64,000 bases of DNA from Streptomyces griseoluteus. GTDB taxonomy: Bacteria > Actinomycetota > Actinomycetes > Streptomycetales > Streptomycetaceae. The DNA lies in contig NZ_SRRU01000003.1 in NCBI RefSeq assembly GCF_004784465.1, positions 248,001-312,000 on the forward strand, in the 5' to 3' direction. Position numbers and translations under genes: made by a program. Positions 25,990 to 34,675 of this stretch are shown here, piece after piece (the stretch's first letter is position 1; every line of letters starts with the position of its first letter). Below the pieces are notes generated by a model, which saw only the letters and a program-made list of their open reading frames with translations, ran no database searches and was not told the origin of the DNA.

Positions 25990-26769
25990 GTGACGAGCAG
26001 CGAGCTGTGGGACCGCGCCAGTGCCGAGCGCTACGACGCCGAGGAGACGGAGATGTCCTCGGCGGAGGTGCTCGGTCCGACCCTCGACTTCCTCGCCGGA
26101 CTTGCCGGTGAAGGGCGGGCGCTGGAGTTCGCCGTCGGTACCGGGCGGGTGGCGGTGCCGTTGCGGGAACGCGGGGTGCCGGTGGCGGGGATCGAGTTCT
26201 CCGCGCACATGGCGGCGGTGCTGCGCCGGAAGGTGGACGAGGAGACGCTGCCGGTCACGCTCGGGGACATGGCCACGACGGTGGTGCCGGGCGAGTTCAG
26301 CCTGGTCTACCTCGTCTACAACACGATCTCCAACCTGCTCACGCAGGACGAGCAGGTGGAGTGCTTCCGTAACGCCGCCCGGCATCTGGCGCCCGGTGGC
26401 CGCTTCGTCATCGAGCTGGGGGTGCCTCCGCTGCGGCTGCTGCCGCCCACACAGGTGGCGGTGCCGTTCGATGTGTCGGCGCACCATATCGGCTTCGACA
26501 CCTTCGACCTGGTGGACCAGATCCTCGTCTCGCACCACCTCACGCGGGACGGCGAGGACGGCCGGTACCGCCGTTCCGCCTCCCGCCACCGCTACGCCTG
26601 GCCGGCGGAGCTGGACCTGATGGCCCGCATCGCCGGGCTGGACCTGGAGCGGCGGGTGGCGGACTGGACCGGCACCCCGTTCACGGACGCCTCGGCCAAG
26701 CACATCTCGGTCTGGCGGAAGCCGCTCCGAGCGGGTCACCGGTACTTCCCCGCCATGGTCCACACCTGA
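25990..26769 (+). CDS. Class I SAM-dependent methyltransferase
   Basis: 259 residues from a GTG. The SAM-binding motif I is LEFAVGTGRVAVPL, post-I is VAGIEFSAHM, and the later strand reads HLAPGGRFVIELG. Substrate unknown. A SYNTHASE-like partner or cluster context is absent: the neighbours encode DUF5997 and a secreted dipeptidase. The stop is 14 bases before the dipeptidase start, so the two may be co-transcribed. Confidence 0.85.
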   Translation: MTSSELWDRASAERYDAEETEMSSAEVLGPTLDFLAGLAGEGRALEFAVGTGRVAVPLRERGVPVAGIEFSAHMAAVLRRKVDEETLPVTLGDMATTVVPGEFSLVYLVYNTISNLLTQDEQVECFRNAARHLAPGGRFVIELGVPPLRLLPPTQVAVPFDVSAHHIGFDTFDLVDQILVSHHLTRDGEDGRYRRSASRHRYAWPAELDLMARIAGLDLERRVADWTGTPFTDASAKHISVWRKPLRAGHRYFPAMVHT

Positions 26770-26783
26770 TAGACGCAGGAGGC

Positions 26784-27593
26784 ATGACACAACTCTCCCG
26801 CGCCGCACGCGGTGTCATCACCGCCGTAGCCGCCCTGCTGACCGTCACCGCCGCCTCCGCCACTGCCCACGCCACGCCGGAGCAGAAGGCACCGAAGGAC
26901 TTCGTGGCCCTGAGTACGGTGGACCCGACGATCATCCAGGAGATGCGCTACTTCACCCCGCACAACTTCGTCGGCGAGCGCATCGACGGCTACCGCCAGC
27001 CGATCTGCGTGCTCACCCGCCCCGCCGCCGAGGCGCTGCACCAGGCGCAGCGCCAACTCCTGCGCCACGGCTACAGCTTGAAGGTGTACGACTGTTACCG
27101 GCCGCAGCGCGCCGTCGACCACTTCGTGCGCTGGGCCGAGGACTTGGGCGACGAGGCCATGAAGGCCGAGTTCTATCCGAATGTCGACAAGACCCGGCTC
27201 TTCGCCGACGGCTACATCGCGGAGAAGTCCGGCCACAGCCGGGGCTCGACCATGGACCTGACGATCGTCCGGCTCCCGGCGCGGCCGACCCGCCCGTACA
27301 CCCCCGGCCAGCCCCTCGTCCCCTGTTTCGCCCCCAAGCAGCAGCGCTTCCCCGACAACTCCCTGGACATGGGCACCGGCTTCGACTGCTTCGACCCGCT
27401 CGCCCACACCCTGGACCCGCGTATCCAGGGCCAACAGCGTGTGAACCGGCTGCTGTTGAAGAACACCCTGGAGAAGCTCGGCTTCGTGAACCTGGCCGAG
27501 GAGTGGTGGCACTACACGTACAAGCCGGAGCCGTACCCGAACACGTACTTCGACTTCCCGGTGGCCTGGAAGTCGCTGCCGGCCAAGCGCTGA
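26784..27593 (+). CDS. Secreted VanX-like D-Ala-D-Ala dipeptidase (M15D)
   Basis: 269 residues. A Sec signal peptide (residues 1-30, ending ATAHA) precedes the peptidase. Zinc and catalytic motifs are YDCYRPQRAV, SGHSRGSTMDLT (His and Asp ligands) and EEWWHYTY (Glu base, His ligand). VanX-type enzymes cleave D-Ala-D-Ala. No vanH, vanA or vanRS genes are present, so a role in cell-wall dipeptide turnover outside the cell is more likely than glycopeptide resistance. The AGGAGG lies only one base from the ATG, an unusually tight spacing that may lower translation. Confidence 0.9.
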   Translation: MTQLSRAARGVITAVAALLTVTAASATAHATPEQKAPKDFVALSTVDPTIIQEMRYFTPHNFVGERIDGYRQPICVLTRPAAEALHQAQRQLLRHGYSLKVYDCYRPQRAVDHFVRWAEDLGDEAMKAEFYPNVDKTRLFADGYIAEKSGHSRGSTMDLTIVRLPARPTRPYTPGQPLVPCFAPKQQRFPDNSLDMGTGFDCFDPLAHTLDPRIQGQQRVNRLLLKNTLEKLGFVNLAEEWWHYTYKPEPYPNTYFDFPVAWKSLPAKR

Positions 27594-27609
27594 TTCACTT
27601 GCCATCGCC

Positions 27610-27649
27610 CGGAACGGACCGGCCGAGCCCCGGAGGGCGGCCCGTTCCG
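27610..27649. terminator. Hairpin after the dipeptidase gene
   Basis: CGGAACGG (27610-27617) pairs perfectly with CCGTTCCG (27642-27649). Further pairing in the inner part is imperfect. No T-run; placed between the dipeptidase and the metallophosphoesterase. Confidence 0.5.
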
Positions 27650-27697
27650 CGGCGGCGGACAATGGGTTCCACGGGGAGACTTGAGCGAAGGGGAAGC

Positions 27698-28903
27698 GTG
27701 ACCGAGACCAGCAGCACCCCATCCACCGCCGGTGACGCGCAAGAGGCGCCACGCGGCCGGCTGCAACGCATGATGCGCTACCTCCCCCTGGTCGCCCCCG
27801 TCCTGCTGTGGGCCGTGCCGTGCGGGGTGCTCCTGTACACCGGCCAGCACTGGCCGCTTCCCGTGACCCTGACCGGCACCGCGCTGTTCGTCCTCGGCCT
27901 GATCGGCATGCCGCTGGCGATGGCGCGCGGCCATGGCCGCCGCCAGCAGGACTGGGCGGCGATCGTCGGAGACACGCTGCTGGGCAGCATGTGGGTGCTG
28001 TTCACCTGGTCCGTTCTGTTCGGCGTCCTGCTGCGGCTCGCCCTGACCGTGGCCGGGGTGGGCGACGGACAGGACCGGGCGCGCATCGTCACCTGGGCCG
28101 TCCTCGGGGTGACCGCCATGCTGCTCGCCTGGGGGTACGCCGAGGCCCGGCGTGTGCCGCGGGTGCGCCGGGTGGACGTGGAACTCCCGCGCCTGGGAGC
28201 CGGGTTGGACGGCACCCGAGTGGTCCTGATCACCGACACCCACTACGGGCCGCTCGACCGCGCCCGCTGGTCGGAACGGGTCTGCGAGAGGGTGAACACC
28301 CTGGAGGCCGACCTGGTCTGCCACACCGGCGACATCGCGGACGGCACGGCCGAACGCCGCCGCGCCCAGGCGGCTCCGCTGGGCACCGTCGAGGCGACAG
28401 GGGCCCGCGTCTACGTCACCGGCAACCACGAGTACTACAGCGAGGCCCAGGGTTGGGTCGACCTGATGGACGAGCTGGGCTGGGAGCCGCTGCGCAACCG
28501 CCATGTGCTGCTGGAACGCGGGGGCGACACCCTCGTGGTGGCGGGCGTGGACGACGTCACCGCCGACTCCTCCGGCCTGGCGGGCCATGGCGCGGACCTC
28601 GCCGAAGCCCTGGACGGCGCCGACCCCGGCCTCCCCGTCCTGCTCCTCGCCCACCAGCCCAAGTTCATCGACCGCGCGGCGGCCCACGGCGTCGACCTCC
28701 AGCTCTCCGGCCACACCCACGGCGGCCAGATCTGGCCCTTCCATTATCTGGTCCGCCTCGACCAGCCCGCCCTCGCCGGCCTCACCCACCACGGCGCCCG
28801 CACCCGCCTCTACACGAGCCGTGGCACGGGCTTCTGGGGCCCGCCGTTCCGCGTCTTCGCCCCGAGCGAGATCACGCTGCTCGTCCTCCGCCCGGCGTCG
28901 TAA
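27698..28903 (+). CDS. Membrane-anchored metallophosphoesterase
   Basis: 401 residues from a GTG after GAAGGGGAAGC. Four membrane helices (about residues 30-150) precede a calcineurin-like phosphoesterase domain with its metal motifs in order: LITDTHYG, HTGDIADG, VTGNHEYY, and LSGHTHGGQIWP. This is the YkuE/YaeI-like family of membrane phosphodiesterases or lipid-A-type hydrolases. The substrate in Streptomyces is unknown. It is monocistronic, converging on the kinase gene. Confidence 0.88.
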   Translation: MTETSSTPSTAGDAQEAPRGRLQRMMRYLPLVAPVLLWAVPCGVLLYTGQHWPLPVTLTGTALFVLGLIGMPLAMARGHGRRQQDWAAIVGDTLLGSMWVLFTWSVLFGVLLRLALTVAGVGDGQDRARIVTWAVLGVTAMLLAWGYAEARRVPRVRRVDVELPRLGAGLDGTRVVLITDTHYGPLDRARWSERVCERVNTLEADLVCHTGDIADGTAERRRAQAAPLGTVEATGARVYVTGNHEYYSEAQGWVDLMDELGWEPLRNRHVLLERGGDTLVVAGVDDVTADSSGLAGHGADLAEALDGADPGLPVLLLAHQPKFIDRAAAHGVDLQLSGHTHGGQIWPFHYLVRLDQPALAGLTHHGARTRLYTSRGTGFWGPPFRVFAPSEITLLVLRPAS

Positions 28904-28922
28904 GGCGGTGCGGGCCAGGCTG

Positions 28923-31145
28923 TCAGCCCGTCTTCGGCGGCTTGTGCGTGTCGAAGGCGAAGAGCGTGTTGTTCGCCGCGGCCACGATCACCGCACGTCC
29001 GGCGACGGTCACGCGCGGGCTCGCCCCCTGCTCACCGGTCAGCCCGTCGGCGTGCGGCCCGGTCGTCCACAGGGGTGTGCCGTCGTGCGGTGACAGGGCG
29101 ACGACCCGGCCGGTGGCCGAGCTGAAGTACAGCGCTCCGCCTCCCGCCACCGGCCCCGACGTGCCCTCCACGGCGGTCTGGCGTGACCACCTCCTCCGGC
29201 CGGTCGAGGGGTCGATCGCCGTGATCAGACCGGTCTGCCCGCTCACATAGACGGTGCCGTCCGCCATGCCCGGTGTCCCCGCGTACGTCCTGGCCAACCG
29301 GGAGTACGTGACCTTCCGCGCCGCCGGGTCGACCCGCACCACCCCGTCGTACCCGTCCGACGCGACTCCCTCCAGGTGCTCCCGGAGAAGGACGAGCCTG
29401 CCGCCCGCGACGCCCATCGGCACGGCGGGGCCGTCGACCGCGAGAGGCGCGCCCAGTCGCCCCGTAGCCCGGTCGACCTCGTACAGCGTGGGGTGCAGCA
29501 CCACCACGGCGTCCACCTCCTCGTCGGTCGCGCACATCGCGAAGAGGCGCGGACCGGCGGGGACGGGAGCGCACTGCGCGCCCGCGGGAAACGGCGTCGT
29601 CCAGCGGACCGCACCGCTGCGTGTGTCCCGCGCCTCCAGGCGGGAGTCGGACCCGTCGACCGTCACCACGTCGGAGCCGAACACGACGGCGTCCCGGGTC
29701 CGGCCCGTGACGGCCTGCGACTGCGCGCCGGACGGCACCGACCACAGCTCGCGGCCCGTCCTGGCGTCGACGGCCACCACCTCGGTGAGAGGGGACTTCG
29801 GGTCGTCCTGGGCGGCGATGCGGTAGCCGAGCACCGTGTTGCTGGTCGCGCCCACCAGGTGCACGCCCTGGGCAGGGACGCCCGGACTCTTCACGGTCCA
29901 CACCCGCGAGCCGTCGCGGGCCCGCAGACGGGCCGCGACGACACCGCCGCCCCCGCAGTACACCGCGTCCCCGCGCGCGACGCAGCGCAGTTCGTCCGGG
30001 ATGTCCTCCCGGCCGCCCAGCACGGCCTTGTGCCAGGGCTTGAAGCCGTACGGGAGGGCGGCACCCGGCGCCGCGACACTCCTGCCCTGGTCGCCGTCGC
30101 TCCCGGAGCGGACCGCGTTCAGCGCGGCGACAGCCCCGCCGATGGCGGCCACCGCGACGGCGACCGCGAGGGCGGGCCGCCATCGGTGACGCAGGCGGCG
30201 ACCGCTGAGGGTCTTCCCCGCGCCGGGACCGGCAGGTTCGACGGTCGGGGCAGCCGTGGCCGGCGTCGGGGAGAGGTGCTGGGTGACCATGTCACCGGGC
30301 CGGACGGCGCCGAATCCGTCCGCCTCGGTCCCGCCGAGGTCGACCGGCAGGTTCCGCAGCAGCACGAGGAGTTCGTCCGAGGAGGGGCGCTCCCCCGGTT
30401 CCTTGTGCAGACAGGGCTCGACGACCGCGCGCAGCGCCTCCGGCACGGCGCCGAGCGACGGCTCCTCGTGCACCACCTGATAGGCCATCAGGTAGGGGCT
30501 GTCGGCTTCGAAGGGCCCGCGGCCCGTCGCGGCGTACACCAGCAGGGTGCCCACCGAGAAGACGTCCGACCGCGGCCCCACGTCGCGCGGCGACTGCAAC
30601 TGCTCCGGCGACATGAAGGGCGGCGTACCTATGATCCGCCCCGTCATCGTGAGCGTCTCCTGGTCCACGGCACGCGAGATGCCGAAGTCGATGACGCGCG
30701 GGCCTTCGGGTGAGAGGACGACGTTGGAGGGCTTCAGGTCGCGGTGGACGACACCGGCCCGGTGGATGTCGCGCAGCGCCTCGGCCAGCCCGATGGCGAG
30801 ATTCCGCAGCTTCGCCCCGCTCAACGGGCCCTCTGCGGCGCAGTGCTGGGCGAGCGTGCGCCCTTCGATGTAGGCCGTCGCCATCCACGGCTGCTCGGCC
30901 TCGGGATCGGCGTCGACCACGGCGGCGGTGAACGCGCCGCTCACCCGCCGCGCCGCCGCCACCTCCTGCCGGAAACGGATGCGGAACTCGTCGTCCTCCG
31001 CGAAGTGCCGGTGGATCAGCTTGACGGCGACCGGCCGCCCCGAGGCGGTACGGGCCAGGAAGACCGTGCCCATGCCACCCGAGCCGAGCCGCGCCTCCAG
31101 GGGGTAACCGCCGATCTCGGCCGGATCACTTTCGCGCAGCGACAC
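28923..31145 (-). CDS. Receptor-like Ser/Thr protein kinase with PQQ-type beta-propeller sensor
   Basis: 740 residues if translation begins at the GTG at 31145 (VSLRESDPAEIGGY), the usual start just before the kinase domain; GTGs at 31169 and 31184 are alternatives. Kinase motifs are complete: GSGGMG, VAVKLIHRH, HRDLKPSNVVL, DFGISR, and SPEQL. A Pro-rich juxtamembrane stretch leads to one membrane helix (PALAVAVAVAAIGGAVAAL). An outer domain of WTVKSPG/ALYFSSATGRVVAL-type PQQ blades follows. It probably senses an extracellular signal through the propeller. Target unknown. Confidence 0.88.
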   Translation of the reverse strand: MSLRESDPAEIGGYPLEARLGSGGMGTVFLARTASGRPVAVKLIHRHFAEDDEFRIRFRQEVAAARRVSGAFTAAVVDADPEAEQPWMATAYIEGRTLAQHCAAEGPLSGAKLRNLAIGLAEALRDIHRAGVVHRDLKPSNVVLSPEGPRVIDFGISRAVDQETLTMTGRIIGTPPFMSPEQLQSPRDVGPRSDVFSVGTLLVYAATGRGPFEADSPYLMAYQVVHEEPSLGAVPEALRAVVEPCLHKEPGERPSSDELLVLLRNLPVDLGGTEADGFGAVRPGDMVTQHLSPTPATAAPTVEPAGPGAGKTLSGRRLRHRWRPALAVAVAVAAIGGAVAALNAVRSGSDGDQGRSVAAPGAALPYGFKPWHKAVLGGREDIPDELRCVARGDAVYCGGGGVVAARLRARDGSRVWTVKSPGVPAQGVHLVGATSNTVLGYRIAAQDDPKSPLTEVVAVDARTGRELWSVPSGAQSQAVTGRTRDAVVFGSDVVTVDGSDSRLEARDTRSGAVRWTTPFPAGAQCAPVPAGPRLFAMCATDEEVDAVVVLHPTLYEVDRATGRLGAPLAVDGPAVPMGVAGGRLVLLREHLEGVASDGYDGVVRVDPAARKVTYSRLARTYAGTPGMADGTVYVSGQTGLITAIDPSTGRRRWSRQTAVEGTSGPVAGGGALYFSSATGRVVALSPHDGTPLWTTGPHADGLTGEQGASPRVTVAGRAVIVAAANNTLFAFDTHKPPKTG

Positions 31146-31470
31146 CGCTCCCGACTTCCCGCTCTCCACGAACACCTCTGCCACCACGGACCTGACCACC
31201 TGTCCGCACAAGCTAACCGCAAGGCGGTAGGGCCTGGCGACACGGGTGACCGGCAGAGAGTCGGACGGCTTCGGTGAGCGGTCATCAGAACGGGCCCGGC
31301 CGTTCGGGCCGGCAGGCATGACGCCCAGCCCATCGACCGATCAGTCCGCGCGGGTGGCCCGCGCCTCGACGACGCGCAGCCAACTGGCCGGCCGACACCG
31401 TCGCCCGGGGCGACACCTGAACGGGACGCCAACCTGTGCGAAAGCGAAGAACCCCTGCCTCCCGTCTTGA
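31146..31470. other. Gap between kinase and TetR genes
   Basis: 325 bases between two minus-strand genes. Apart from possible upstream starts of the kinase, I see one feature: a perfect hairpin, GTCGCC-CGG-GGCGAC (31400-31414). It may end the TetR transcript. No coding frame here has a recognisable protein. Confidence 0.5.
31400..31414. terminator. Short hairpin downstream of the TetR gene
   Basis: GTCGCC and GGCGAC pair perfectly around CGG, 57-71 bases past the TetR stop on the minus strand. The stem is short and no T-run follows, so the call is weak. Confidence 0.35.
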
Positions 31471-32031
31471 TCAGCGTGGTTCGGTCAGGGCCGCGTGCGC
31501 GGCGGCGAGGATGTCCTCGGAGAGCGGGAAACCCTTGGTGGCCCGGGACAGGACCAACGCGCCGAACAGCGTGCAGAGCCGGAGGATGCCATCCTGGTCG
31601 GGACCGTCCAGGAAATCGGCGAACTCGGCCACCCCCTCCGCGTAGACGCGACGAGCATCGTCCCCACCGCCGTCCCGCGCGATGTCGGTGGCGAGCGCGG
31701 CGACCGGGCAGCCGTCCGCCGGATCGTCGCGGTGCTCGACGGAGAGGTAGGTGTCGATCAGCGACTGCTGGGCGGCGGCGCGCTGACCGTCGGACCGGTC
31801 AACCCCAGCACTGTGGCGTTGGGCCAGCTCGGCGAAGGCGTAGGCGGTGACCTCGTCGACGAGCGCCTCTTTGGAGGCGAACTGCTTGTAGAAGGCGCCG
31901 TGTGTCAGACCGGCCGCCGCCATCACGTCGGCGACGCTGACCTGCGTACCCCGCTCCCGGAACAGCCGGGACGCGGTCTCCACCACCCGTCTGCGGTTCT
32001 CCTCCGCCTGCGCCTGCGATACGCGACCCAT
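31471..32031 (-). CDS. TetR/AcrR family transcriptional regulator
   Basis: 186 residues from the ATG at 32031, set by GGGAGG six bases upstream. The HTH is VVETASRLFRERG, then VSVADVMAAAGLTHGAFYKQF, which belongs to the AcrR subgroup with Cys-containing C-terminal domain (DGCPVAALATDIA). It is divergent from the SDR gene, and the shared 115-base region holds two dyads, one over its TATGAT -10. SDR genes are typical targets of such repressors. Confidence 0.9.
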   Translation of the reverse strand: MGRVSQAQAEENRRRVVETASRLFRERGTQVSVADVMAAAGLTHGAFYKQFASKEALVDEVTAYAFAELAQRHSAGVDRSDGQRAAAQQSLIDTYLSVEHRDDPADGCPVAALATDIARDGGGDDARRVYAEGVAEFADFLDGPDQDGILRLCTLFGALVLSRATKGFPLSEDILAAAHAALTEPR

Positions 32032-32061
32032 GAACACCTCCCGTTTGGATGTCGACTGGCA

Positions 32062-32100
32062 TCTATCATAGACCCGTGCTTAGATTTCACTCATAATCTA
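32062..32100. promoter_or_regulatory. TetR operator candidates between TetR and SDR genes
   Basis: A perfect 11-base palindrome, TCTAT-C-ATAGA (32062-32072), contains the minus-strand hexamer TATGAT, a near-consensus -10 for the TetR gene. A second dyad, TAGATT-N8-AATCTA (32081-32100), is perfect over 6-base arms. Both lie in an AT-richer patch. Confidence 0.6.
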
Positions 32101-32146
32101 TTGCCGGAACGGGTGCCGACGGCGCCCTCCGCACCCAGGAGCGAGC

Positions 32147-32842
32147 ATGGAACTGAAGAACGCGGTCGCGGTCGTCACCGGCGCCAACCGAGGCTTGGGG
32201 CGACACCTGGCGGCCCAGCTCGTCGAGCGCGGCGCGAAGGTGTACGCCGCGGCCCGACGCCCCGAGACGGTCGACGTGCCGGGCGCCGTCCCGCTGCGGC
32301 TGGACGTCACGGACGAGGCCTCGATACGGGAGGCCGCGCGCACGGCGTCCGACACGACACTGCTGATCAACAACGCGGGCATCTCCACCGGCGCGTCGCT
32401 GATCGGGGGCGAGACGGCTGAGGTCCGCCGGGAGATGGAGACCAACTTCTTCGGCCTGCTCGCCGCGACCCGGTCCTTCGTCCCCGTCATCGAGGGCAAC
32501 GGCGGCGGCGCCGTGCTCAACGTCCTGTCCGTCCTGTCCTGGCTCCACCCGGCAGCGCTCGGCTCCTACGCCGCGTCCAAGGCCGCCTCCTGGGCGCTGA
32601 CCGACGCCGTTCGCGACGAGTTGGCGCCCCGCGGCATCGCGGTCTCGGCGCTGCACGTCGGCTACATGGACACGGACATGGCCTCCGGTGTGCCCGCCGA
32701 TCAGAAGGTCGCCGCCGCCGACGTCGCGGCCTAGGCCCTGCACGGCATCGAGACCGGCCGGCCCGAGATCCTCGCGGACGAGACCAGCCGGTACGTCAAG
32801 CAGAGCCTGTCCGCGGCACCTCGGCCGAACGCAGCGGCCTGA
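32147..32842 (+). pseudogene. SDR family oxidoreductase interrupted by an amber stop
   Basis: The frame encodes a short-chain dehydrogenase: TGANRGLG cofactor loop, NNAG, and the catalytic Ser/Tyr/Lys in VLSW...SYAASKAA. At 32732-32734 an in-frame TAG ends the chain after 195 residues. The same frame continues for 35 sense codons with Streptomyces third-base bias to a TGA at 32840-32842. It spells ALHGIETGRPEILADETSRY, the normal SDR tail of this subgroup. A CAG-to-TAG change is the simplest cause. The truncated protein keeps the active site but loses its C-terminal substrate/oligomer region, so function is doubtful. Confidence 0.82.
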
Positions 32843-32934
32843 CGGTTTCGGTGGGGCGCACGGTCGTCACGGCCGGCCCGTCGTGAGACGTGACGGACAG
32901 TGGGGCAGCCTCCGCCCCGCGCCGTAGTAGCAGG

Positions 32935-33447
32935 TCACCTCGCAGCGGACGTCGTGGCTCGGGAGCGCGTCGGGTTGGTCGACGGTGCCGCCGTGGGCGG
33001 GCGGGTGGTGGGGAGCAACGGCCGGCGCTCCGTAGGAGTGGACGAGGGGACGGCCGAGGGCGAGGCGGTGGCTGCCGGCGGACGGGCCGGCGCGGTCGGC
33101 GTACTGGCCGAGGAGCGGGCGTCGGGGCGTGGGGAGAGAGGCACGGGGGCGGACTCGGCCGGGGTCGGCCGGGTCGTGGGGCTGCTCGCGGGGGGCGGAG
33201 CGAGGGGGACCGTCCGAGGGGCGGGGTCCTGAAGTGCGCCGCGCAGGAAGGGCACGGCGAGTAGGGCGGCGACCGCGCAGGTCGCACTGGCTACGACAGC
33301 CGTGCGCAGGATGCGGCGGCGGGTCGCGCCGCGGCGGATCTCCTCGTACCGGCCCGGCGGGGGTGCGAGGTGTTCGTGCGGGGGCCGCATGACGAGGAGG
33401 GGGTCTTCGGGTTCGAAGTCCGGACCCTCGTCACTGAATGCGATCAA
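32935..33447 (-). CDS. Single-pass membrane protein paired with ECF sigma factor
   Basis: 170 residues from a TTG at 33447 with AGGAG upstream. The start overlaps the sigma gene's end by 17 bases. Residues 1-45 are cytoplasmic with acidic N-terminus and an arginine cluster (GATRRRILR). A membrane helix follows (TAVVASATCAVAALLAVPFL), then about 100 residues of Pro/Ser/Thr-rich outer sequence. The zinc anti-sigma motif HxxxCxxC is absent. Overlap with the sigma gene suggests an anti-sigma or signal-transmitting partner (inference). Confidence 0.7.
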   Translation of the reverse strand: MIAFSDEGPDFEPEDPLLVMRPPHEHLAPPPGRYEEIRRGATRRRILRTAVVASATCAVAALLAVPFLRGALQDPAPRTVPLAPPPASSPTTRPTPAESAPVPLSPRPDARSSASTPTAPARPPAATASPSAVPSSTPTERRPLLPTTRPPTAAPSTNPTRSRATTSAAR

Positions 33448-33925
33448 GGCTTCTCCTCAGGTGGGCGCGGAGCAGTTCACGGGCCGCGTGCAGGTCGGCC
33501 TTGACGGTCCCTTCCTTGCGCCCGGTCAGCACGGCCACCTCCCGGATCGGCAAGTCAGCGTAGTAGTGCAGGAGGGTCGGTATGCGCAGTCGTTCGGGGA
33601 GCGCCTGGACGAGCAGACGGACCGACGGGTCGTTCTGCTCGGTGGGCGGGAGGACGGATGCCTCCACGGTGGCGCGGCGCATGGCCCTGCGTTCGCGCTC
33701 CAGGCGGCGCCAGTGGTCGCGGACGATGTTGGCGGCCGTGACGTAGAGGAAGCCCCGGGGCTCCGACACTGACGTCCAGCGGGCCCAGAGGCGGGTGAAC
33801 GCCTCCGAGGCGATCTCGTGGGCGGTCTCGTCGTCGTCAACCAGACGGCGGCACCAGCCGGCCAGGCGCGGGTAGAGAGCGGCGAACAGTTCTGCTGCCG
33901 CCTTCTCACGGGACCGTTTCAACAC
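33431..33925 (-). CDS. ECF-type RNA polymerase sigma factor
   Basis: 164 residues from a GTG at 33925 (the next codon, TTG, is also possible). Region 2 is recognised by DETAHEIASEAFTRLWARW and YVTAANIVRDHWRR. Region 4 contains LPERLRIPTLLHYYADLPIREVAVLTGRKEGTVKADLHAAR (two parts of the HTH). Group 3-like region is missing, as expected for ECF factors. It is coupled to a membrane partner gene, with a sortase pair upstream on the same strand that might be in its regulon (inference). Confidence 0.9.
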   Translation of the reverse strand: MLKRSREKAAAELFAALYPRLAGWCRRLVDDDETAHEIASEAFTRLWARWTSVSEPRGFLYVTAANIVRDHWRRLERERRAMRRATVEASVLPPTEQNDPSVRLLVQALPERLRIPTLLHYYADLPIREVAVLTGRKEGTVKADLHAARELLRAHLRRSLDRIQ

Positions 33926-34054
33926 TCTCCTGGGGGTGGGGGTACTACTGGCGCCCGGCTGCGCGAGGCTACCCGTGGGGAAGACCCCGGACCGAGGCCG
34001 TACGCTCCACGGCGTACGTTCCGTCGGCCCGGGACCGAGGCGGGTGACGACCGG

Positions 34055-34675
34055 TCAGCGACGCGTGGTGTGCGACGCGGCGAAGACGATCACGTTGTCC
34101 AGATAGCCGTCGCCGGTACGGGGGCCGCCGCAGGTGATGAGTCGCAACTCTGGCCGGTCGACGTCCCCGTACACCGCCTCGGTAGGAAACTCGGCCTTGG
34201 CGACGGTCCGTACGGAGGTGACGGTGAACTCGGCCGAGGTGCCGTTCTCCAGGCGCACGGTGATCTCGTCGCCCCGGCGCAGCCGGTCGAGCCGGCGAAA
34301 GACGCCGTCCCCGTAGGGGCCGACCGTGACATGACCGAGGATCACCGACGGGCCGGTCTGTCCCGGCGCCGGGGAACTCCGGTACCAGCCCGCCTGGTCG
34401 CGCGCGGTGATCGGGGGCACCTGGACGCTGCCGTCCTGTGCCAGCCCGAGCCGCATGACCGGGGTGTCGACGCCGATCCCGGGAATCCGCAGGCGCACCG
34501 GGACCGAACCGCTTGGCGCGGCCGACGCATTCGACGAACCGGCGGAGGGGTGGGGTGTCACGTGCGTACCACGGGGGCGAGCGGCAGATGCCCCGTCACC
34601 GCCGTGCTCGGCGCAGCTCACGAGCAGCGAGGCCGCCGCCGCGGTGACGAACACGCGCCTGGAGAGGTGGGTCAT
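34055..34675 (-). CDS. Class F sortase with Tat-type lipoprotein signal
   Basis: 206 residues. The N-terminus has SRRVFVTAAAASLLVSC, a twin-arginine signal ending in a lipobox (LVSC). A Ser/Pro-rich linker follows, then the sortase barrel: IPGIGVDTPV, the catalytic His in VILGHVT, and the catalytic Cys in LITCGG followed by YLDNVIVFAA. Class F sortases act as housekeeping enzymes in actinobacteria. The ATG overlaps the stop of the upstream gene (ATGA), which encodes a wall-anchor-like protein. Confidence 0.88.
   Translation of the reverse strand: MTHLSRRVFVTAAAASLLVSCAEHGGDGASAARPRGTHVTPHPSAGSSNASAAPSGSVPVRLRIPGIGVDTPVMRLGLAQDGSVQVPPITARDQAGWYRSSPAPGQTGPSVILGHVTVGPYGDGVFRRLDRLRRGDEITVRLENGTSAEFTVTSVRTVAKAEFPTEAVYGDVDRPELRLITCGGPRTGDGYLDNVIVFAASHTTRR

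Noticed and set aside
26784..27593. Part of a vancomycin-resistance cluster
   Set aside because: No vanH, vanA, vanR or vanS homolog nearby, and the enzyme is exported.
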